Below are positions 8,045-13,045 of a DNA stretch of 13,045 nucleotides, in pieces. The stretch is taken from positions 1-13,045 of the forward strand of contig NZ_CALAGI010000016.1 of NCBI RefSeq assembly GCF_937891315.1, given 5' to 3'. The notes under the pieces were generated by a model that had not been told where the DNA came from, ran no database searches, and worked only from the letters and a program-made list of their open reading frames with translations. A program made the translations under genes and the position numbers. Position 1 is the first letter of the stretch. Every line of letters starts with the position of its first letter. This DNA is from an uncultured Amaricoccus sp. (lineage in GTDB: Bacteria > Pseudomonadota > Alphaproteobacteria > Rhodobacterales > Rhodobacteraceae).

Positions 8045-8806
8045 ATGAAGATCCTCGTGCCCGTCAAGCGGGTCATCGACTACAACGTCAAGGTGCGGGT
8101 CAAAGGCGACGGCAGTGGCGTCGACCTCGCGAACGTCAAGATGAGTATGAATCCGTTCGACGAGATCGCCGTCGAGGAGGCGATCCGGCTCCGCGAAAAG
8201 GGCGCCGCGACAGAGGTGGTCGCGGTGTCGATCGGCGTGAAGCAGGCGCAGGAGACGCTGCGCACCGCGCTCGCCATGGGGGCGGACCGGGCGATCCTCG
8301 TCGTCGCCGCCGAGGATGTGAATACCGACATCGAACCGCTGGCGGTGGCGAAGATCCTGAAGGCCGTGGTCGATGCCGAGGCGCCCGGTCTCGTCCTCGC
8401 CGGCAAGCAGGCGATCGACAATGACATGAACGCGACGGGCCAGATGCTGGCCGCGCTGCTCGGCTGGAGCCAGGCGACCTTCGCCTCGAAGATCGAGCTC
8501 TCGGGCGACACGGCGACGGTGACCCGCGAGGTCGATGGCGGCCTGCAGGTGGTCGCGGCCAAGCTGCCGGCGATCGTCACGGTCGATCTGCGGCTGAACG
8601 AGCCGCGCTATGCCAGCCTGCCGAACATCATGAAGGCCAAGAAGAAGCCGCTGGAGGAGAAGACGCCGGCGGACTACGGCGTCGATGTCACTCCGCGGCT
8701 CCAGGTCGTGAAGACCGTCGAACCGGCCACGCGCGCCGCCGGGGTGAAGGTGGGCTCGGTCGACGAGCTGATCGCGAAACTGAAGACCGAGGCGGGGGTG
8801 ATCTGA
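8045..8806 (+). CDS. etfB: Electron transfer flavoprotein subunit beta
   Basis: EtfB is the AMP-binding subunit of the cytoplasmic electron-transfer flavoprotein, which takes electrons from acyl-CoA and other dehydrogenases and passes them to ETF:ubiquinone oxidoreductase. The 253-residue protein is full length. It starts MKILVPVKRVIDYN and has MNPFDEIAVEEA (35-46), AGKQAIDND (119-127) and the ETF-beta signature VDLRLNEPRYASLPNIMKAK (180-199). Within it, Leu192 of SLPNIMKAKKK matches the recognition-loop leucine that inserts into partner dehydrogenases. AAGGGGG (8033-8039) lies 5 bases before the ATG. Its stop overlaps the etfA start by one base, so the two are translationally coupled. It is the group I (beta-oxidation) type, not the nitrogen-fixation FixA type, judged by this loop. 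Confidence 0.97.
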   Translation: MKILVPVKRVIDYNVKVRVKGDGSGVDLANVKMSMNPFDEIAVEEAIRLREKGAATEVVAVSIGVKQAQETLRTALAMGADRAILVVAAEDVNTDIEPLAVAKILKAVVDAEAPGLVLAGKQAIDNDMNATGQMLAALLGWSQATFASKIELSGDTATVTREVDGGLQVVAAKLPAIVTVDLRLNEPRYASLPNIMKAKKKPLEEKTPADYGVDVTPRLQVVKTVEPATRAAGVKVGSVDELIAKLKTEAGVI

Positions 8807-9735
8807 TGGCGGTCCTGGTCTATGCCAAGCACGACAACGCGCATCTGAACGACGTCACCGCGAAGACCGTGACGGCGGCCAAGGCGATGGGCGGCGACGT
8901 CACCGTGCTGGTCGCCGGCATCGGCGCCGGCGCCGCGGCCGAGGCGGCGGCGAAGCTCGACGGCGTTGCCAAGGTCATCCATGTCGAGGGCGAGGCCTAT
9001 GGCCACCGGCTGGCCGAGCCGCTTGCCGACCTGATCCTCGGGCTCGCCGGCGGCTACGAGCAGATCGTCTTTCCCGGCACCACCACCGGCAAGAACGTCG
9101 CGCCGCGGGTCGCCGCGCTGCTCGACGTGATGGTGATCTCGGACATCATCGGCGTCGTATCGGGCGACACGTTCGAACGGCCGATCTACGCCGGAAATGC
9201 GATCCAGACCGTGCGATCGACGGATGCGAAGAAGGTGATCACCGTGCGGGGCGCGAGCTTCGCCGCCACTGGCGAGCAGGCGCCGGCGCCGATCGAGGTC
9301 GCGCTGGCGGCCGCCGATCCGGGTCTTTCGTCCTGGGTCGCGGACCAGACGCAAGTCTCCGACCGGCCGGAACTCGCCAGTGCGAAGATCGTGGTCTCGG
9401 GTGGCCGCGGTGTCGGCTCCGAGGAGAATTTCGCGATCATCGAGAAGCTCGCCGACAAGCTCGGCGCGGCGGTCGGCGCGAGCCGCGCGGCGGTCGATTC
9501 CGGCTTCGCGCCGAACGACTGGCAGGTCGGGCAGACCGGCAAGGTGGTGGCGCCCGATCTCTACATCGCCGTCGGCATCTCGGGCGCGATCCAGCATCTC
9601 GCGGGGATGAAGGATTCGAAGGTCATCGTCGCCATCAACAAGGACGAGGAGGCGCCGATCTTCCAGGTCGCCGACTACGGCCTCGTCGGCGATCTGTTCC
9701 AGATCGTCCCGGAGCTCGAGAAAAAGCTCGGCTGA
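8806..9735 (+). CDS. etfA: Electron transfer flavoprotein subunit alpha
   Basis: EtfA binds the FAD that carries electrons through the EtfAB heterodimer. At 309 residues it is full length. The N-terminal domain (about 1-180) includes GGYEQIVFPGTTTGKNVAPR (82-101). The FAD domain has SGGRGVG (198-204), GASRAAVDSG (224-233), QVGQTGKVV (240-248), LYIAVGISGAIQHLAGM (252-268) and KDEEAPIFQVADYGLVGDLF (279-298). These are the standard FAD-contacting segments, including the conserved Arg201. The ATG at 8806 shares its A with the etfB stop (TGATG), giving strict coupling and equal subunit supply. A GC-rich hairpin follows the stop. Confidence 0.97.
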   Translation: MAVLVYAKHDNAHLNDVTAKTVTAAKAMGGDVTVLVAGIGAGAAAEAAAKLDGVAKVIHVEGEAYGHRLAEPLADLILGLAGGYEQIVFPGTTTGKNVAPRVAALLDVMVISDIIGVVSGDTFERPIYAGNAIQTVRSTDAKKVITVRGASFAATGEQAPAPIEVALAAADPGLSSWVADQTQVSDRPELASAKIVVSGGRGVGSEENFAIIEKLADKLGAAVGASRAAVDSGFAPNDWQVGQTGKVVAPDLYIAVGISGAIQHLAGMKDSKVIVAINKDEEAPIFQVADYGLVGDLFQIVPELEKKLG

Positions 9736-9744
9736 CGGCCGGAC

Positions 9745-9757
9745 CCCGCGGCGCGGG
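9745..9757 (+). terminator. Weak hairpin after etfA
   Basis: CCCGC (9745-9749), loop GGC, GCGGG (9753-9757), followed by CTTTCGG. The stem is short and the T run minimal, so it would be at most a partial terminator between etfA and the dehydrogenase gene. Confidence 0.3.
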
Positions 9758-9831
9758 CTTTCGGTTCGCGTCGTCCGCTTCCGCGTGGCCTTGAGGACGC
9801 GGGGACGCGGCCCTCCGGCGGGACAAAGCCG

Positions 9832-9860
9832 TTGCGCGTGCGCGGGGGCCTGCCTATGGT
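9832..9860 (+). promoter_or_regulatory. Possible sigma-70 promoter for 3-hydroxybutyryl-CoA dehydrogenase gene
   Basis: TTGCGC (9832-9837), a 17-base spacer, and TATGGT (9855-9860) match the consensus at 3 and 4 of 6 bases. A start near 9867 would leave a leader of about 24 bases, enough for the GAGGGG ribosome binding site at 9875-9880. Confidence 0.35.
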
Positions 9861-9890
9861 TGGTGCGTCGCAGCGAGGGGCGTGAAACGC

Positions 9891-10766
9891 ATGGAAATAA
9901 AGCGCGTTGGCATCATCGGCGCCGGCCAGATGGGCAACGGCATCGTCCATGTCTTCGCGCTGGCCGGCTATGACGTCCTGTTGTACGACGTATCGACCGC
10001 CGCGCTCGAGGCGGCGCCGGGGCTGATCTCGTCGAACATGGATCGCCAGGTCAGCCGCGGCAAGATCACCCAGGCGCAGCGGGACGAGGCGGTCGGGCGG
10101 ATCTCGATCGCGCCCGAACTGGCAAGCCTCGGGCCGACCGATCTGGTGATCGAGGCGGCGACCGAGCGCGAGCCGCTGAAGCACAAGATTTTCGCCGATC
10201 TGCAACCCTATCTCGCCGATCACACGATTCTCACCTCGAACACCTCGTCGATCTCGATCACGCGGCTCGCCTCCGGCACCAATCGGCCTGAGCGGTTCAT
10301 GGGTCTGCATTTCATGAATCCGGTGCCGGTGATGCATCTCGTCGAGCTGATCCGGGGCATCGCCACCGACCGCGAGACCTTCGCGATGCTGGAAGAGGTG
10401 GTGAAGCGTCTCGGCAAGATCTCGACCAGCGCCGAGGATTTCCCGGCCTTCATCGTCAACCGCATCCTGATGCCGATGATCAACGAAGCGGTCTATACGC
10501 TCTACGAGGGAGTCGGCTCGGTTTCGAGCATCGACGTGTCACTGAAACTCGGCGCCAACCACCCGATGGGGCCGCTGGAACTCGCCGATTTCATCGGGCT
10601 CGACACCTGCCTCGCGATCATGAACGTGCTGCACGAGGGTCTGGCGGATACCAAATATCGGCCCTGCCCGCTGCTGGTGAAATATGTCGAGGCGGGATGG
10701 CTCGGCCGCAAGACCAAGCGCGGCTTCTATGACTATCGCGGCGAGACGCCGGTCCCGACGCGCTAA
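9891..10766 (+). CDS. hbd: 3-hydroxybutyryl-CoA dehydrogenase
   Basis: This enzyme interconverts 3-hydroxybutyryl-CoA (normally the S form) and acetoacetyl-CoA with NAD(P), in fatty-acid oxidation, butyrate or polyhydroxybutyrate-linked metabolism. The 291-residue protein has the Rossmann motif GIIGAGQMGNGI (7-18) and Asp33 at the end of the second strand, which favours NAD. Its catalytic residues are Ser119 (NTSS), His140 in GLHFMNP, Glu152 and Asn190; their spacings match the human enzyme (Ser137, His158, Glu170, Asn208). The C-terminal dimer domain ends with the usual WLGRKTKRGFYDY (270-282). A GTG at 9882 is also in frame, but GAGGGG lies 10 bases before the ATG at 9891, so the ATG is preferred. 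It stands 155 bases after etfA, same strand. Confidence 0.95.
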   Translation: MEIKRVGIIGAGQMGNGIVHVFALAGYDVLLYDVSTAALEAAPGLISSNMDRQVSRGKITQAQRDEAVGRISIAPELASLGPTDLVIEAATEREPLKHKIFADLQPYLADHTILTSNTSSISITRLASGTNRPERFMGLHFMNPVPVMHLVELIRGIATDRETFAMLEEVVKRLGKISTSAEDFPAFIVNRILMPMINEAVYTLYEGVGSVSSIDVSLKLGANHPMGPLELADFIGLDTCLAIMNVLHEGLADTKYRPCPLLVKYVEAGWLGRKTKRGFYDYRGETPVPTR

Positions 10767-10846
10767 GGCATTTCGACAGGAACAGGACCGTCGTTCGGCC
10801 GGGTCGTGGATCGGCTCGAAAACTGGTCCACCCCGGGCCGCTCTCC

Positions 10847-10875
10847 TTGGCAGGATGGTGGAAATGCGCTAGGCT
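10847..10875 (+). promoter_or_regulatory. Possible sigma-70 promoter for the MaoC-SDR fusion gene
   Basis: TTGGCA (10847-10852; 5 of 6 to TTGACA), a 17-base spacer, and TAGGCT (10870-10875; 3 of 6). A start near 10882 would give a leader of about 68 bases to the TTG start codon. It suggests that the fusion gene is expressed separately from the dehydrogenase gene. Confidence 0.35.
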
Positions 10876-10937
10876 GCCTATCGCAATAGTGAAGGATGTC
10901 AACTCGGAGTCACCGCCGAAGGTCTCTTGGCTATTGT

Positions 10938-10942
10938 GGAGG
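10938..10942 (+). promoter_or_regulatory. Ribosome binding site that sets a TTG start
   Basis: GGAGG lies 7 bases before TTG at 10950, ideal spacing. The only in-frame ATG, at 10896, has AAGG directly abutting it and would add 18 Arg-rich residues without similarity to the domain that follows. Confidence 0.55.
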
Positions 10943-10949
10943 ATGGCCT

Positions 10950-12425
10950 TTGCCGCGCATCCAGACATCATTTGCCGTAGAAGACCAGAAGCGTTTCGCC
11001 GACTTTTCGGGTGACAGCAATCCGATGCACATGGACGCGGTGGCGGCCCGCCGGACACAGGCGGGAGGCTGCGTCGTCCATGGTGTTCATGGCTTTCTCT
11101 GGATCCTCGAGCAACTCGCCATCGACGGTGTGCCGCTTGCCGCGCTCCACTCGGCCAAGGTGAGCTTTACCCGCTTCATTCGGCTCGACACGCCGGTTTC
11201 GGCGGTCATTCGATCGGATCATGTCCCCATACGGCTGGATCTCGTGCAAGACGGGCAGCCGATAGCCGATATTCTTCTACGGTTCTCCCATCACGCCAAT
11301 GAACCCTGCGCCGACGATGTCCCTTTTCGCGCGGAGCGGCTACCCGCGGTCCCGCTGGAACCGGACTTCGCGAGCCTGCGCGCCGCCCGTGGCGTGCTCG
11401 CACCTCCGGCCGAAGCCGCCGCCCTCGCCGGTCTGCTGTTTCCCCGGTGCGTCGCGGCCCTTGGCGCCGCCAGAGTGGTTTCGATCGGATTGCTGTCGTC
11501 CCTGGTGGGGATGGTGGCGCCCGGGCTGCGCTCGATCTTTTCCTCGCTCGACCTGCGGTTCGTCAGCTCCGATCAACCGGCCCGGGTCCGATACGCGGTC
11601 GCGTTCCTCGACGATCGGTTTCGTGCCTTGCGGCTCGATGTCACGGGATCGGGGTTCGCCGGTTCGGTCGGAGCTTTCATGCGCTTTCCGCCCGTCGCGC
11701 CGCCGGACCTTGCCAAGGTGGAAGCGAAGATCGCGCCGGACGAATTCGCCGGGTGTCATGCCCTGGTGGTGGGTGGCTCGCGCGGTCTTGGGGCCTGCGC
11801 GGCGAAGCTTTTCGCCGCGGGCGGCGGGTCGGTAGCCGTGACCTATCGATCCGGTCGTTCCGAAGCGGAACTGGTCCGTCACGACATAGAAGCGCGCTAC
11901 GGACCCGGACGCTGTGCTATTCTGCCGTATGATACCGCCGGCGAGCCCTCGCGACAGCTCTGCGCGCTGCCGGGAGAGTTCAGTCACGTCTATTATTTTG
12001 CCACAGGGCGGATCGATGCCCAGATCGAGCCGATTTTTGACCGAAAGCGGCTCGAGACGTTTGTCGATTTCTATGTCGATGGCTTCGATAGACTGGTCCG
12101 ATACATGATTGCCAGAGCTTCCGGCAAGGGATTGCACGTCTTTTATCCGTCGTCGGTCTTCGTACAGGATCGTCCGCGCGGCATGGTCGAATATGCGATG
12201 GCCAAGGCGGCGGGCGAGATCCTGTGCAGGGAGCTCGAGCGCCGCCACCTCAATCTCAAGGTGTCTCTGCCGCGCCTGCCCCGGGTATTGACCGACCAGA
12301 CCGCGACTGTTCCCCCTGTCGCAAGCGCGGATCCGGTGGAGATCCTGGCCGCGCTTCTAGGTCGGCGCGGCGTCGCGCCGGGTGAGGCGGCGGCGGTCGC
12401 GCCGGCCGAATTCACGGCCTCGTGA
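10950..12425 (+). CDS. MaoC-like hydratase / SDR reductase fusion protein
   Basis: A 491-residue cytoplasmic protein of three parts, numbered from the TTG start. Residues 1-115 form a MaoC-type hotdog domain with the catalytic D22-S-N24-P25-M-H27 motif and VVHGVHG (42-48), as in (R)-enoyl-CoA hydratases. Residues about 140-250 look like a second, diverged hotdog, with LLSSLVGMVAPGLRSIFS (181-198) but no such catalytic motif. Residues about 268-491 form an SDR domain with GGSRGLG (275-281), a serine pair (401-402) and YAMAK (Tyr415, Lys419). Together these could reduce a 3-ketoacyl group and dehydrate it, or the reverse, on a CoA or carrier-protein thioester; the carrier and product are unknown. 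GGAGG 7 bases before the TTG supports the start. Several hand-counted 60-base blocks are only 45-60% GC (27 of 60 at 12061-12120; 46 of 60 at 9001-9060 in etfA), hinting at acquisition. Confidence 0.82.
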   Translation: MPRIQTSFAVEDQKRFADFSGDSNPMHMDAVAARRTQAGGCVVHGVHGFLWILEQLAIDGVPLAALHSAKVSFTRFIRLDTPVSAVIRSDHVPIRLDLVQDGQPIADILLRFSHHANEPCADDVPFRAERLPAVPLEPDFASLRAARGVLAPPAEAAALAGLLFPRCVAALGAARVVSIGLLSSLVGMVAPGLRSIFSSLDLRFVSSDQPARVRYAVAFLDDRFRALRLDVTGSGFAGSVGAFMRFPPVAPPDLAKVEAKIAPDEFAGCHALVVGGSRGLGACAAKLFAAGGGSVAVTYRSGRSEAELVRHDIEARYGPGRCAILPYDTAGEPSRQLCALPGEFSHVYYFATGRIDAQIEPIFDRKRLETFVDFYVDGFDRLVRYMIARASGKGLHVFYPSSVFVQDRPRGMVEYAMAKAAGEILCRELERRHLNLKVSLPRLPRVLTDQTATVPPVASADPVEILAALLGRRGVAPGEAAAVAPAEFTAS

Positions 12426-12527
12426 CGGCGGGCGCGCCGGAATTCAGCCCTGAGCGTCGCGCGGCCCAGCGACATTCGGCGGAAACGCGCTACATCGTTG
12501 GTCTGCATGACCATGCCGGAGCCCGAC

Positions 12528-13045
12528 ATGCTGATACGCCTTGTCTTGATCCTCGCGCTGCTACCGGGGCTCGCCGTCGCGGCGCCGTGGAAGCTCGATC
12601 CGCGCACGACGGTCACGGTGGCCGTGGGCTGGAAGGGCGCCGATGTGACGGTGCGCTTCCCGACCCTGTCCGGCGACATCGATTTCGACGAGCATCATGT
12701 CGAGAGCGCGCGGGGCGAGGTGACGGTCGCGACCGGCGATGCCACGACCGGCGTCGCGCCGGTCGATGCGCTGGTGCGGAGCCGGGACTATCTCGACGCG
12801 GCGGAGTATCCCGCGATCGTGTTCCAGCTCGACAAGCTCTCGCAGACCTCGAAAAGCACGGCCGAGGTCGATGGCCGGATCACGCTGCGTGGTGTGACCC
12901 GCCCGGCGGTGTTTCAGGCCAAGGTCTTCCAGTTCGGCCCGGCGAGCAACGATCCCGCCAGGTTCGTCGCCGGCTTCGACCTGACCGGCGAGATCGACCG
13001 GTCGAAATTCGGATCAACCGGTGGGTTGCCGGATGTCGCCGCCGT
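12528..13045 (+). CDS. YceI family periplasmic protein, N-terminal part (cut by window edge)
   Basis: YceI proteins are small periplasmic lipocalin-like barrels that bind long-chain isoprenoid or other amphiphilic lipids; their physiological role is poorly defined. The 172 visible residues begin with a signal peptide (hydrophobic 5-17, cleavage expected near VAA at 17-19), then WKLDPRTT. The barrel pattern follows: FPTLSGDIDFD (44-54), RSRDYLDAAEYPAIVFQ (84-100) and GRITLRGVTRPA (116-127), then GFDLTGEIDRSKFG (149-162). The His usual after the first strand is replaced by a GW pair (34-35). Two upstream in-frame ATGs (12507, 12513) exist, but GGAG lies 6 bases before 12528 and that start gives a compact signal peptide. 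The stop lies outside the window. It begins 102 bases after the fusion gene. Confidence 0.88.
   Translation, partial: MLIRLVLILALLPGLAVAAPWKLDPRTTVTVAVGWKGADVTVRFPTLSGDIDFDEHHVESARGEVTVATGDATTGVAPVDALVRSRDYLDAAEYPAIVFQLDKLSQTSKSTAEVDGRITLRGVTRPAVFQAKVFQFGPASNDPARFVAGFDLTGEIDRSKFGSTGGLPDVAA

Noticed and set aside
12143..12679. A 178-residue minus-strand open frame spanning the end of the fusion gene and the YceI start
   Set aside because: Antisense to two supported genes and Arg/Ser-rich, typical of a shadow frame.

Overview
The window is high-GC DNA, densely packed on both strands, from an alphaproteobacterium, most likely a member of the Rhodobacterales. The assignment is inferred from gene content: alphaproteobacterial ParC, a HIG1-type twin-helix protein next to a PduO-type cobalamin adenosyltransferase, a hemolysin-III/TrhA protein, and etfB-etfA followed by a 3-hydroxybutyryl-CoA dehydrogenase. 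All calls come from reading the sequence by eye; no database search was run.

Layout. (1) Minus strand, 1-3946, read right to left: a TupA-like ATP-grasp protein, parC (topoisomerase IV subunit A) overlapping its end, a 247-bp spacer with a palindromic repeat-like element, and the N-terminal part of ribE (riboflavin synthase), cut by the window edge. (2) A 352-bp AT-richer intergenic region (3947-4298) with divergent promoters expected. (3) Plus-strand SDR gene, convergent with a minus-strand DUF3303 gene. (4) Plus-strand pair: HIG1-type membrane protein and cob(I)alamin adenosyltransferase, then a hemolysin-III/PAQR membrane protein, convergent with a minus-strand gene of unknown function. 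(5) Plus-strand electron-transfer flavoprotein genes etfB-etfA (stop/start overlap) followed by a 3-hydroxybutyryl-CoA dehydrogenase gene. (6) A large MaoC-MaoC-SDR fusion gene with an apparent TTG start and lower GC. (7) The 5' part of a secreted YceI-family gene, cut by the right edge.

How they work together. EtfAB and Hbd form an ordinary acyl-CoA oxidation module: acyl-CoA dehydrogenases pass electrons to EtfAB, and Hbd interconverts 3-hydroxyacyl-CoA and 3-ketoacyl-CoA. The MaoC-MaoC-SDR protein downstream could act on the same kind of intermediates (3-ketoacyl, 3-hydroxyacyl, enoyl), but its own likely promoter, strong Shine-Dalgarno, TTG start and different composition suggest a separately acquired gene. 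The adenosyltransferase makes adenosylcobalamin. parC and ribE are housekeeping.

No phage, IS, CRISPR, toxin or defence system was seen. The items most worth a second look are the three-domain fusion at 10950-12425, the 9-bp inverted repeat ahead of etfB (7919-7952), the palindromic element at 442-512, the parC start embedded in the ATP-grasp gene, and a hemolysin-III protein in which two expected metal-ligand histidines are asparagine.
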